From Nitrospiria bacterium (GTDB taxonomy: Bacteria > Nitrospirota > Nitrospiria > DASWJH01), in the NCBI GenBank assembly GCA_036397255.1, contig DASWJH010000094.1:1-57375 (forward strand): a DNA stretch of 57,375 nucleotides. Direction: 5' to 3'. The notes beneath the pieces are model-generated. The model was not told the origin of the DNA. It saw nothing but the letters and a program-made list of their open reading frames with translations, and searched no databases. The position numbers were made by a program, and so were the translations under genes. This document shows positions 20,233 to 28,842 of the stretch, in pieces (the stretch's first letter is position 1; every line of letters begins with the position of its first letter).

Positions 20233-20434
20233 GATTTAATGTTGCCTTTTTATTTGTTCTCGGCTATATTTCAAAGTTACTATTGGGTATGAAGAGAGAA
20301 TCCTTCCAAAGAAGGATTTTTAAGATGAATAAAAGAAAAAGGTTTTTGGTCACCAATAGAGGAAATTCCCCCAGAATGGAATGAACCCAGAAATGGTGAA
20401 GGGGTTCTCTCCAATACATTTAAAGGTTTAAACC

Positions 20435-21247
20435 GTGTTAAAAATATTAAGAAAAGGAGCAATCGAAAACCCTTGGTTATTTAGGATCATTATGCTGGTG
20501 ATTGCAATAACCTTTATCGGAACCATGGGATGGATGGGACTCACTGCTCCTACCTCAAATGTGATTGCTGAGGTCAATGGGGATAAAATATCCATGGATG
20601 AATTCCGACTAAGTGAGAAAAATGCCCGGGATTATTACCGTAATTTGTTTCAAGATAACTATTCCGAAGATTTGATGAGGCAATTCAACCTGAAAAAAAG
20701 AGTATTGGATGAACTCATTGAAAAACGCCTCTGGTTAGATTTTGCCCGTCAAATGGATCTGGATGTTAGTAATGAAGAAGTCCGGGAGAACATTGTACAC
20801 CTACCTGCTTTTCAAAAAAAGGGGCGTTTTGACAGGGACACGTATAACCGTTATCTCGCCTTTATCCGTGCTAAACCCGAGACCTTTGAAAAAGAACAAA
20901 GGGAACTCCTTTTGATCCAAAAAGCCAAGGAATTGGTCAGGGAGTCTGTTATGGTGACTGGTCAAGAAATCCAACCAGAATTAGAGGAAACCGGAACCCA
21001 ACCGGATGCCCTGGAGCAAAAGAGAAAGGAACTCATCCAGAGGAAACAGGACCGGGCTGTGTTCGCTTTTACTGAATCCCTTAAAGCAAAAGCCAATATT
21101 TTTAAATCGGACTTTATTCAAGAACAAATTGCTCCCGTTCCCGTCTCCCTTCCCCCACCTGCCACGCCCCAAATCAAAACAGATAATCCAAGCCCTGCCA
21201 TAGAAACCCAAGAGGAACAGGCAACCGAAACAGGACAAGAACAATAG
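20435..21247 (+). CDS. SurA/PpiD-like periplasmic chaperone without a PPIase domain
   Basis: 270 residues starting at GTG 20435 after AAAGG. An uncleaved N-terminal membrane anchor (about 17-36) follows ENPWLFRIIM, the pattern of PpiD-type proteins. Residues about 40-180 form the SurA_N helical chaperone region (EVNGDKISMDEFR, LKKRVLDELIEKRL, FDRDTYNRYL). The parvulin domain expected next is absent; instead there is a short charged, then Pro/Gln/Glu-rich tail. Likely helps fold exported proteins. Convergent with dinG, 22 bases apart. Confidence 0.75.
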   Translation: MLKILRKGAIENPWLFRIIMLVIAITFIGTMGWMGLTAPTSNVIAEVNGDKISMDEFRLSEKNARDYYRNLFQDNYSEDLMRQFNLKKRVLDELIEKRLWLDFARQMDLDVSNEEVRENIVHLPAFQKKGRFDRDTYNRYLAFIRAKPETFEKEQRELLLIQKAKELVRESVMVTGQEIQPELEETGTQPDALEQKRKELIQRKQDRAVFAFTESLKAKANIFKSDFIQEQIAPVPVSLPPPATPQIKTDNPSPAIETQEEQATETGQEQ

Positions 21248-21269
21248 TTAAAAGGTAGATTTTTAAATT

Positions 21270-23237
21270 TCACATATTTTTACCCAAAAACCTTTCAATT
21301 TCTTCCCGATCTCGGGTAAAGGGTGCTTCCGGAAGGCTCTTTAAAAATTTGGCGCCATAAGGTTGTTCCAGGATTCGCTTGTCCAACATCGCAATAATTC
21401 CCCTGTCCGTTTTAGTTCGAATCAGCCGTCCAATTCCCTGTTTGAGCTGAACAATTGCTTTAGGAAGCTGATACCCGTAAAAAGGATCCTTTCCCTGCTT
21501 TCTGAAATATTCTATTTTTCCTGCAGTCAAAGGGTCTTCAGGAGAGGCAAAAGGAAGCTTGACAATAATCACACAGGAAAGAGACTTCCCTTGCACATCC
21601 ACCCCTTGCCAAAAACTGGTCGTCGCAAAAATAACAGAAGGAACCTCATCCTGAAACTCCTGAAGCAATTGGTGTTTTGGTTTATCTCCCTGTTTCAGCA
21701 AGGGAAGATCGGTCTGCATGCGACAGGTCCTAAAAATTTCATTCAAGTGGCGGTAACTGGTTACCAGCACAAAAGCCCTTCCCTGGGATCGCTTTAAAAT
21801 GCTCAAAATTTCCCCGGAAGCCCAATCCAAAAAGCCTTCATTTTGAGGATGAATCATTTGGGGAGGGAAATAATAAAGCAACTGGTTTTTAAATTGAAAG
21901 GGAGAATCTAAAAAAACTTCATCCGGATGTTTTAAACCCAATCCTTTTTTTAGATATTCAAAAGAATTTTCAATGGAAAGCGTGGCGGAAGTTAAAACCA
22001 TAGGCATTTCCTGCTCAAAAAGGTTCTTCTGGAGTGTTTTTGAAATATCCACTGGGGTGGTTTGAAGAAATACCCCCCGTCCCTTGACTTCTACCCAGGT
22101 GACACAATCAGACGTATTTCCATGAAAAAAAGAGTTCAGATTGCTTTGAAACGCCCGTGTCCTCTCTATCAGACACCAAACCCCCTCCGATCGCTCCCCT
22201 AAGGAGGTTAAATCTTCCTGCACCTGTCCCAAAATGTCATGTAAGCCATTACCCCCCTCCTGAAAAACATCAGAATATGTTTCCGGGTTTAACCGCCACC
22301 GCCCATCTTCATGGAAATCATTCCCGTCCTTTTTTCCCTCCCAAGTTTTGAGGGGCGTTCTAAATAATCCAAAAAAAGACTCCCGCCTTTCTCCAAGGTG
22401 TTTGAGGCCATGCCCTATTTGATGTGGGTCAACCCTAATCACTTTTAGCTCCCGGTAACAATCCCGTTCCAACTCTTCGAGCCCATAATTGCTCAGGTGA
22501 TGCCCAAAAAAAGGGCTGGCCACTTCTTCCAATAAATGGGCTTCATCAAAAATCACGGCATCAAAAGGTGGCAAAACCTCTCCATTTTTATTTCCTCGCA
22601 GGGCGAGATCAGCAAAAAAGAGATGATGGTTCACCACCAACAGATCAGCCTTCATGGCTTCTTGACGCAAACGGGTAATAAAACATTCGTGAAAACTTTC
22701 ACAACCGCTTCCCAGACACTGCTCCCCTGTCACCGATAGTTCTCTCCACATAGGCGAGTGGTCCGGGAGATTGGGTAATTCCGCACGATCCCCAAACTCG
22801 GTTTTTTGCACCCAGTCTTCGATTTCCCCAAATGGGGGGTCATTCTTTTGGAACCCCAAAAAAGAAGGGTCCAGATGGTGATAGCGATAAAGACACAGGT
22901 AATTATTCCGGCCTTTTAAAAAGGAAACATTAAATGAAAAGGGTAAAATCCTTTTTAAAAAAGGGATTTCCTTATTGGCAATCTGCTCTTGGAGCGTTTT
23001 GGTTCCTGTGGATACCAACACCCGTTTGTGACTCAGAAGTGCCGGAATAAGATAAGCCAGTGTTTTTCCCACCCCGGTTCCGGCTTCAACCAAAAGAACC
23101 CCCTTCTGTTGGAGTGCCCGTTCCACTTTCCGGGCCATTGAAAGTTGTTGAGGTCTAAATTCAAAAGAGGGGAGGGAGCGGGAAAGAAGGCCCTTTTTCC
23201 CTATAACCTGCTCTACATCCAGTTGAGGTGGGACCAC
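21270..23237 (-). CDS. dinG: ATP-dependent DNA helicase, DinG/YoaA family (XPD-like)
   Basis: Superfamily 2 5'-3' helicase with an iron-sulfur cluster, used in repair and R-loop removal. 655 residues from GTG 23237. Walker A GTGVGKT is near residue 54; the four cluster cysteines are one in NNYLC and three in the QCLGSGCESFHEC segment; the DEAH box is in FDEAHLLEE; motif VI is QGIGRLIRTKTDRG. No exonuclease domain is fused, so it is the short DinG/YoaA form. Divergent from the small gene at 23310. Confidence 0.92.
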   Translation of the reverse strand: MVPPQLDVEQVIGKKGLLSRSLPSFEFRPQQLSMARKVERALQQKGVLLVEAGTGVGKTLAYLIPALLSHKRVLVSTGTKTLQEQIANKEIPFLKRILPFSFNVSFLKGRNNYLCLYRYHHLDPSFLGFQKNDPPFGEIEDWVQKTEFGDRAELPNLPDHSPMWRELSVTGEQCLGSGCESFHECFITRLRQEAMKADLLVVNHHLFFADLALRGNKNGEVLPPFDAVIFDEAHLLEEVASPFFGHHLSNYGLEELERDCYRELKVIRVDPHQIGHGLKHLGERRESFFGLFRTPLKTWEGKKDGNDFHEDGRWRLNPETYSDVFQEGGNGLHDILGQVQEDLTSLGERSEGVWCLIERTRAFQSNLNSFFHGNTSDCVTWVEVKGRGVFLQTTPVDISKTLQKNLFEQEMPMVLTSATLSIENSFEYLKKGLGLKHPDEVFLDSPFQFKNQLLYYFPPQMIHPQNEGFLDWASGEILSILKRSQGRAFVLVTSYRHLNEIFRTCRMQTDLPLLKQGDKPKHQLLQEFQDEVPSVIFATTSFWQGVDVQGKSLSCVIIVKLPFASPEDPLTAGKIEYFRKQGKDPFYGYQLPKAIVQLKQGIGRLIRTKTDRGIIAMLDKRILEQPYGAKFLKSLPEAPFTRDREEIERFLGKNM

Positions 23238-23253
23238 AAAGTGTTTCCTTTCT

Positions 23254-23282
23254 TTGACAGGGAACCCAGAGAGGGATAAACT
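23254..23282 (+). promoter_or_regulatory. Sigma-70 type promoter for the gene at 23310
   Basis: A perfect TTGACA at 23254-23259 and TAAACT at 23277-23282 are separated by 17 bases. Expected start near 23289, about 20 bases before the ATG. Confidence 0.6.
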
Positions 23283-23309
23283 TAAAAAGGTATATTGGAA
23301 GGGATAAAA

Positions 23310-23594
23310 ATGGGAGAAGGGCGGTTCAAAGGAAAAGGTATCAACGCTACCGCGAAAGATGTGGCGGACGGATTCCTTTTTCTAAATCCCATTGTTTTAA
23401 AAAAACTCGAACCGGAAGGATTTAAAGCCCTACATCATGAGCTTAAAAAAATCGAAACCGGAGTTCGAGGGGAAAATTTTCCCTCCCATGATACCGAGGC
23501 CATTCGTAGACGAAATATGAAATTACAGCGACTCCACAATTCCCTTGTTATTCTCAAACACTGCGCCAGAGAAAAAAAAGTTGTTTTGGTTTAA
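23310..23594 (+). CDS. Small conserved-looking protein of unknown function
   Basis: 94 residues from ATG 23310, preceded by GGAAGGG at ideal spacing (an in-frame TTG at 23295 overlaps that site and is less likely). The protein is basic and helical, with GKGINATAKDVADGFLFLNP near the start, LKKLEPEGFKALHHEL and IRRRNMKLQRLHNSLVIL. No cysteine-rich or membrane features except possible C-terminal hydrophobic residues. Own promoter upstream. Its stop overlaps the end of the convergent SPOR gene by 4 bases. Function not recognised. Confidence 0.7.
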   Translation: MGEGRFKGKGINATAKDVADGFLFLNPIVLKKLEPEGFKALHHELKKIETGVRGENFPSHDTEAIRRRNMKLQRLHNSLVILKHCAREKKVVLV

Positions 23595-24334
23595 TTGGAA
23601 TACAGCGTGACAAAGGGGGGAAAACCCCCTCCACCCTGGAGATGTTTCGCTTTTTGGCTGGCTTCTTCCTTCCCCGGAAACTCCCCAACCCTTACCCGAT
23701 ACCAATCGGGGCCTCTTTCCCCATCTTTGATCTGAAGGTAGGCAGGAAAACCTTTTTCCTTTAATTGTTGAATCAGGGCGTCAGCATGAATTTTATCCCG
23801 AAACGCGGCCACCTGAATGGTATAAATTTTAACGGACTCTTTTTGAGGTTGGATCTCTATAGATTTTTTTGGCTTCGGGTCTGGTTTTTGAGCCTTTGGA
23901 TTGAGACCATTGATGTGAATTTTTGATGGGTCCCCTAGCCCCACCAAATTTTCTCCGAGGGATTTGTAAAAGGTGAATTCACCCTGACTTTTTTCCTCTG
24001 GAGAATCCCTTGTAACTTTTTGCGTCGGGACGTCCTGATCAAAAGAGGTTCCCAGGACCGATTCTGTTTTTTCCTTGACACCCTTCCGGGCAGAAGGCCC
24101 AACCGGAGTTTCTTCCTGAACGGAAGAGGTTTTCGCCTTTGGGGAGTCCGAAATTACCATTCGGCCCGCTAATTCTGGTCCAACGCCCCCCCCCTTATCG
24201 GCTTTCTCAAAATCCAAATAAGCCAACAATAGAATTGATAGAAAAAGAACCACCAGACCTCCTAACACAACGGGGTGAATATTCCCCTTTTTGCGGTCTC
24301 TCCTTTTGTTTCTCATTTCGCGTAGTTCCCTCAT
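23591..24334 (-). CDS. SPOR-domain membrane protein
   Basis: 247 residues: basic cytoplasmic N-terminus (RNKRRDRKKG), one membrane helix about 22-42, a long low-complexity Pro/Lys/Ser linker about 50-165, and a C-terminal SPOR domain about 168-245 (IYTIQVAAFRDKIHADALIQ, WYRVRVGEFPGKEEA). SPOR domains bind septal peptidoglycan lacking stem peptides, so a divisome role similar to FtsN or DedD is inferred. ATG 24316 is an alternative start with a GAGGGAA site. Confidence 0.87.
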   Translation of the reverse strand: MRELREMRNKRRDRKKGNIHPVVLGGLVVLFLSILLLAYLDFEKADKGGGVGPELAGRMVISDSPKAKTSSVQEETPVGPSARKGVKEKTESVLGTSFDQDVPTQKVTRDSPEEKSQGEFTFYKSLGENLVGLGDPSKIHINGLNPKAQKPDPKPKKSIEIQPQKESVKIYTIQVAAFRDKIHADALIQQLKEKGFPAYLQIKDGERGPDWYRVRVGEFPGKEEASQKAKHLQGGGGFPPFVTLYSN

Positions 24335-24426
24335 TTAATTTTACACCCCCTTTTTGATAACCCATTTTTTAAAAAAAGTGAATGCATAAAATCTTTTAGC
24401 CGGTCTTCCAATCACCTCACATTAAA

Positions 24427-25446
24427 TTACAAAACCATCATGGCGTCTCCATAGCTATAGAAACGATATCCCTTTTCCATGGCTTCCTGATACATTTTTT
24501 TTAACAAAGGAAGACCCACCAATGCAGAGGTCAAAAGATACGGAGTGCTCTTGGGTAGATGAAAATTGGTCACAAACCCCCCTAACCACCGGAACCGGTA
24601 ACCTGGAAAAATAAATAGATGGGTTTTCCCCATCAGGTGATGTTGGGGAACCGGATCGGGAAGACTTTCGATCACACGTGCGGAAGAAGTCCCAACCCCC
24701 ACTATTCTGCCCCCCGTCTCCCGTGTTTTAATAATCTCCTGAACCACCTCTTGCCCTACAAAATAGGATTCCCCCTCCATTTGATGCTCTTCAATGAGAT
24801 CGGTCCGAACCGGCTGAAAGGTCCCCGGACCAATATGCAAGGTGACATGAGCAATGCGAACTCCTTTTAACCGAATTTCATCCAGTAACGGACGGGAAAA
24901 ATGAAGGCCCGCGGTGGGAGCCGCCACGGATCCCTCATGGCGCGCATAAACCGTTTGGTAACAATCCTTGTCCTCAGGACTTGGGGGCCGGCGGATATAA
25001 GGAGGCAACGGCATAGCCCCTTTCTTTCGAATGAGATCTGGAACATCTTTATTCCCCAAAAACCGGATTTCCCTTTTTCCCTCTCCGCTTTTTCCGATCA
25101 CAAAACCCACAAACCCCAACCCAAAATCAATTTCCTCTCCAACGGAAATCTTTCCCCGGGTTAAAGCGGCCCAACACCCCGGTTCAGTCTCCTCAAGCAG
25201 GAGACATTCAATCTCCTTTCCATTGGAACTTTTTCTTCCAAAAAGACGTGCCTGATTAACCTTTGTATCGTTGAGGATAAGGAGGTCATTGGGTTGAAGA
25301 AATTCTACAATATCCAAAAAAATGCCATGGGTAATCTCCCCTGTCTCCCTTCGAAAAACCAAAAGCCTAGAGCGATCACGGTGAGGAAGAGGGGTTTGCG
25401 CAATGGTACTCTCCTTTAAGGAGTAATCAAAGTCCGATAACTTCAT
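24427..25446 (-). CDS. queA: S-adenosylmethionine:tRNA ribosyltransferase-isomerase QueA
   Basis: Transfers the ribosyl part of AdoMet to 7-aminomethyl-7-deazaguanine in tRNA, giving epoxyqueuosine. Start at ATG 25446 (MKLSDFDYSL), which overlaps the DUF2905 stop as ATGA. The 339 residues carry the family blocks LPHRDRSRLLVF, SVAAPTAGLHFS, HVTLHIGPGTFQPV and TNFHLPKSTPYLL. No queF, queC or tgt gene is in the window, so the rest of the pathway is elsewhere. Confidence 0.95.
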   Translation of the reverse strand: MKLSDFDYSLKESTIAQTPLPHRDRSRLLVFRRETGEITHGIFLDIVEFLQPNDLLILNDTKVNQARLFGRKSSNGKEIECLLLEETEPGCWAALTRGKISVGEEIDFGLGFVGFVIGKSGEGKREIRFLGNKDVPDLIRKKGAMPLPPYIRRPPSPEDKDCYQTVYARHEGSVAAPTAGLHFSRPLLDEIRLKGVRIAHVTLHIGPGTFQPVRTDLIEEHQMEGESYFVGQEVVQEIIKTRETGGRIVGVGTSSARVIESLPDPVPQHHLMGKTHLFIFPGYRFRWLGGFVTNFHLPKSTPYLLTSALVGLPLLKKMYQEAMEKGYRFYSYGDAMMVL

Positions 25447-25667
25447 TTTCGACTCATGATCCAAAGGATTAAACTCAGCAAGAGGCTGAACAGAATCCCC
25501 GTGGTGATAGGAAAATAAAAAGTAAAATTCTTTTTTTCAATTACAATATCCCCGGGAAGTTTTCCAATCCATGGAACCTTACCGAAAAACAAAAATCCAA
25601 GCCCCAATAACAGGAAAAAGGCCCCTAAAAAAATCAGGATCTTTCCAATTTGATTCAATTCTTGCAC
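25443..25667 (-). CDS. DUF2905 small membrane protein
   Basis: 74 residues with two membrane helices (about 8-28 and 50-70) flanking a conserved PWIGKLPGDI segment, the DUF2905 hallmark. Function unknown. Coupled by a 4-base overlap to queA. Confidence 0.85.
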   Translation of the reverse strand: MQELNQIGKILIFLGAFFLLLGLGFLFFGKVPWIGKLPGDIVIEKKNFTFYFPITTGILFSLLLSLILWIMSRK

Positions 25668-25702
25668 GTTAAATCGTTCAGGGGGAAAATTAGAAAAGAA
25701 TC

Positions 25703-26728
25703 TTAACAGGGAGAGGGTGGATGAATCAAGTGCTCAGCAATTTGTATAGCATTCAAGGCCGCTCCTTTTCTCAAATTGTCAGAAACCACCCATAGGTTGA
25801 TTCCATTGGGAACAGAAGGGTCCTCTCGAACGCGCCCCACAAACACCTCGTCTTTTCCACTGGCCTGAACCGGGAACGGATAAACATTTTTCTTGATATC
25901 ATCCCAGACTATAATTCCGGGAAAAGAAGACAACAGGGCTCGGACCTCATTGGCGGAAAGGGGATGATCCAACTCTAAGTTGATCGACTCTGAATGGCCC
26001 CGAAATACGGGGACCCTGACTGTGGTCGCCGATATGCCAATGGAAGAATCGCTTAAAATTTTATGGGTCTCATTTACCATTTTCAATTCCTCTTTCGTGT
26101 ATCCTCCTTCAATAAACTCATCAATATGGGGAAGACAATTAAAGGCAATTTGATAGGGATACACGGTTGAGGTCATCTCCGAAAACCCCAACAGGGCACG
26201 GGTTTGGTTCAAAAGTTCATCCATCGCCTCCTTGCCGGTTCCGGAGACCGATTGAAAAGTGGTGACCACAATTCGTTTAATACGGGCCGCATCATGAATC
26301 GGTTTTAGTGCCATCACCATCTGGATGGTAGAACAATTTGGATTGGCAATGATTCCCTGATGCCCTTTTAGAGCATCGGGGTTGACCTCAGGAACCACCA
26401 GGGGAACATTGGGGTCCATTCGAAATGCGCTACTGTTATCAATAACCACTGCCCCGGCTTTTACCGCCACCGGGGCATACTGCTGGCTTAACTTTGCCCC
26501 GGCGGAAAACAGGGCAATATCAATTCCGTTGAATGAATCGGAACTCACGGTTTGGACAGTGGCTTTTTTATTTTGGAATATAAGGGAATTTCCTTCAGAT
26601 CGCTCCGAGGCAAATACAAGAAGCTGTTCAACGGGAAAGGATCTCTCCTCCAATATTTCCACCATTTCGTTCCCCACCGCCCCGGTAGCACCCAAAATAC
26701 CTACCACATATTTATCTTTTTTCTTCAT
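25703..26728 (-). CDS. asd: Aspartate-semialdehyde dehydrogenase
   Basis: Reduces aspartyl phosphate with NADPH to aspartate semialdehyde, the branch point for lysine, methionine, threonine and diaminopimelate. 341 residues: NADP-binding GILGATGAVG near the start, catalytic Cys in IIANPNCSTIQMV (about 130), and the substrate-binding Arg and His in TVRVPVFRGHSESINLE. Downstream of leuB, separated by a secreted Ig-like gene. Confidence 0.95.
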   Translation of the reverse strand: MKKKDKYVVGILGATGAVGNEMVEILEERSFPVEQLLVFASERSEGNSLIFQNKKATVQTVSSDSFNGIDIALFSAGAKLSQQYAPVAVKAGAVVIDNSSAFRMDPNVPLVVPEVNPDALKGHQGIIANPNCSTIQMVMALKPIHDAARIKRIVVTTFQSVSGTGKEAMDELLNQTRALLGFSEMTSTVYPYQIAFNCLPHIDEFIEGGYTKEELKMVNETHKILSDSSIGISATTVRVPVFRGHSESINLELDHPLSANEVRALLSSFPGIIVWDDIKKNVYPFPVQASGKDEVFVGRVREDPSVPNGINLWVVSDNLRKGAALNAIQIAEHLIHPPSPC

Positions 26729-26761
26729 TCCCTTTAAATAACCTCTTTATTGAATAACACC

Positions 26762-27184
26762 CTACCTGGACCCGGTCGTGAAAACAGAGCGGAAGGGAAC
26801 ATCGTCTAATTCATCCCCATTTGCATCTATGATCGCAAAAAGGCTAATTTGATAAACCGCGTTGGGTTTTAAACGATTGGAAGGTTTAAACTGAAGTGTT
26901 TTAGGGTTGGGCCAGGAAAACACACCCGATATATGGACCGGATTTCCATCGGCATCAGTGGCTCCCCTCTGATCCAAAAGAAAATCCTCCGAAATTTCGG
27001 GATCCATCTCCCGATTAAACTGAATGCTAATCACCAAATTGTCGAGTTCCTTTACTTCTTCGGCATACCCAGGAACTGTTTTCAAAATTTTGATTTCGGA
27101 AGCGCTCACGGGAGAAACCCCCAACACACCCCCAAAAACAGACACCATTACAACTACACACCCCATTAAAAACCCTTTTCTCAT
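26762..27184 (-). CDS. Secreted protein with a bacterial Ig-like (Big_5 type) domain
   Basis: 140 residues: signal peptide ending near PVSASE, then one Ig-like domain (about 30-138) with the Big_5 features ISIQFNREMDPE, VFSWPNPKTLQFKPSNRLKPNAVY and FRSVFTTGSR at the end. Such domains occur in cell-surface proteins; this one is a single free-standing copy. It begins two bases after the leuB stop and ends 33 bases before asd, so it appears to be read with amino-acid genes it has no obvious link to. Confidence 0.8.
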   Translation of the reverse strand: MRKGFLMGCVVVMVSVFGGVLGVSPVSASEIKILKTVPGYAEEVKELDNLVISIQFNREMDPEISEDFLLDQRGATDADGNPVHISGVFSWPNPKTLQFKPSNRLKPNAVYQISLFAIIDANGDELDDVPFRSVFTTGSR

Positions 27185-27186
27185 TT

Positions 27187-28302
27187 TTACCCTCCCTTAA
27201 TCGCTCCGCAGATTAGGTCCCCCATCTCGCGAGTCCCGACCATTTTAAAGCCCGGGGTAAAAATATCCTGAGTTCGAAATCCTTCCTCTAACACACGGGA
27301 AACTGCCCCTTCCATGAGGGCTGCGGCATCCTCGTTTTGAAAAGAATAGCGAAACATCATGGCCCCGGATAAAATAGTGGCAATGGGATTAGCTTTATCC
27401 TGTCCGGCAAGATCAGGGGCACTTCCATGAATCGGCTCATACATTCCCCGCCTCATGCCCCCCTTTCCCCTACCTCGCAGCTCCCCCAGACTCGCAGAAG
27501 GTAACATTCCGATGGACCCGGTTAACATCGCAGCCTCATCACTTAAAATATCTCCAAAGAGGTTCGTGGTGACAACCACATCAAACTGTTTGGGATTCCG
27601 AACCAATTGCATGGCGCAATTATCAACATACATGTGGTTCAATTCCACGTCAGGATAATCGTGATGAACCTCAATGACCACTTTCCGCCATAACTCGCTG
27701 GATTCTAATACATTGGCCTTATCAACAGATGTAAGCCGTTTTTTTCGAATCCTCGCCAATTCAAAAGCCACTTGAGCAATCCGGACAATCTCCTTAGTGG
27801 TGTAAACCTCCGTGTTTATCCCTTTTTCACCACCCCTAAACGGTATTATCCCTCTGGGTTTTCCAAAATAAATCCCGCCGGTCAACTCACGAACCACCAA
27901 GAGATCAATTCCTTCCACTACCTCCGGCTTTAAGGCAGATGCTTCTGATAATATCGGGAAAAGTTGAGCAGGTCTTAAATTCGCAAATAAACCCAGTTTT
28001 TCGCGAAGGCTTAAAAGCGCCCTTTCGGGCCGGATGGAATAATCCAACCCTTCCCACTTAGGTCCTCCCACCGCTCCTAAAAGAACCGCATCCGCGGATT
28101 GAGCCAGCTTTAGGGTTTCACCGGGAAGAGGATTCCCACCCTGATCAATGGCCGCTCCTCCCACAAGAGCCTCCTCAAAATCAAAAACCAGACCATAAAG
28201 GCCAGCCACATAATCCAGGGCTTTGATGGCCTGAGGAACGATTTCAGGCCCGATACCATCCCCTGGTAAAACAGCAATTTTAAAAACTTTCTTTGAAGAC
28301 AT
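27187..28302 (-). CDS. leuB: 3-isopropylmalate dehydrogenase
   Basis: Third step of leucine synthesis: NAD-dependent oxidative decarboxylation of 3-isopropylmalate. 371 residues with [15 protein letters not shown] at the start, [23 protein letters not shown], the catalytic Tyr and Lys in [10 protein letters not shown] and [10 protein letters not shown], and the metal and NAD sites in [12 protein letters not shown] and [13 protein letters not shown]. Length is normal. Confidence 0.95.
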   Translation of the reverse strand: MSSKKVFKIAVLPGDGIGPEIVPQAIKALDYVAGLYGLVFDFEEALVGGAAIDQGGNPLPGETLKLAQSADAVLLGAVGGPKWEGLDYSIRPERALLSLREKLGLFANLRPAQLFPILSEASALKPEVVEGIDLLVVRELTGGIYFGKPRGIIPFRGGEKGINTEVYTTKEIVRIAQVAFELARIRKKRLTSVDKANVLESSELWRKVVIEVHHDYPDVELNHMYVDNCAMQLVRNPKQFDVVVTTNLFGDILSDEAAMLTGSIGMLPSASLGELRGRGKGGMRRGMYEPIHGSAPDLAGQDKANPIATILSGAMMFRYSFQNEDAAALMEGAVSRVLEEGFRTQDIFTPGFKMVGTREMGDLICGAIKGG

Positions 28303-28321
28303 GATTCAGATATTCCATCCC

Positions 28322-28615
28322 TTAGGTTTTAACATCTTTAGCAACAAGGGTTTCTCCTTCAAGACCATAGGTAACCACCACACGGGTATTGACCTTGATC
28401 TGATCCAATATTTTCTTAGACGCTCCAAACGTTATTTCTATTCGGGTTTCTGCATCAATAATAGAAAAAGTTTTTGCCTCCAAATCCACTTTTTGAACCA
28501 TACCTACGTGTTTATCGGGCCCCATGGCTTTGCAGGCCCACACAAGTGTTGTAGAGCCGCTCCAAAGCAAGCCAAAAAAAACGCCTGCAAATACAAGGGA
28601 TTTTATCTTGTTCAT
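28322..28615 (-). CDS. Small secreted protein of unknown function
   Basis: 97 residues: signal peptide to about residue 27 (SGSTTLVWA-CKAMG), then a compact all-beta-looking domain with HVGMVQKVDLEAKTFSII and RVVVTYGLEGETLVAKDV. This pattern (GxVxxVDxxxxTFxI) is seen in small OB-fold-like periplasmic proteins, some of them metal-related, but I cannot assign a family. Start ATG preceded by GGAGGAAACC. Own candidate promoter upstream; leuB follows 19 bases downstream. Confidence 0.7.
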   Translation of the reverse strand: MNKIKSLVFAGVFFGLLWSGSTTLVWACKAMGPDKHVGMVQKVDLEAKTFSIIDAETRIEITFGASKKILDQIKVNTRVVVTYGLEGETLVAKDVKT

Positions 28616-28645
28616 GGTTTCCTCCTTGCTCCGTTAAATATTTAT

Positions 28646-28675
28646 AAATTACTCCTTAAACCTGTGATTTGTCAA
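28646..28675 (-). promoter_or_regulatory. Candidate promoter for the 28615-to-queA run
   Basis: Minus strand TTGACA (28675-28670) followed after 18 bases by TAATTT (28651-28646). The -10 match is modest. It could serve the small secreted gene, leuB, the Ig-like gene, asd and queA. Confidence 0.4.
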
Positions 28676-28842
28676 TGGAAGAGGCCCATACAAAGCATCC
28701 TTAAGGAAAAACAAAACGCCTTTTCCCCTTAGGGTTCCTCCCCCTTGAAGTTTTTCTTTACATTCAGGTTCTAAGAAGGCTATTTTGAAGATTCTCTAAA
28801 AGTTGGGATTTTATATTTTCATCCGCCAGAAGGACACTTCAA

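Noticed and set aside
20181-20384. 67-codon plus-strand frame ahead of the SurA-like gene
   Set aside because: It overlaps the mre-operon promoter, has no ribosome site and no family character.
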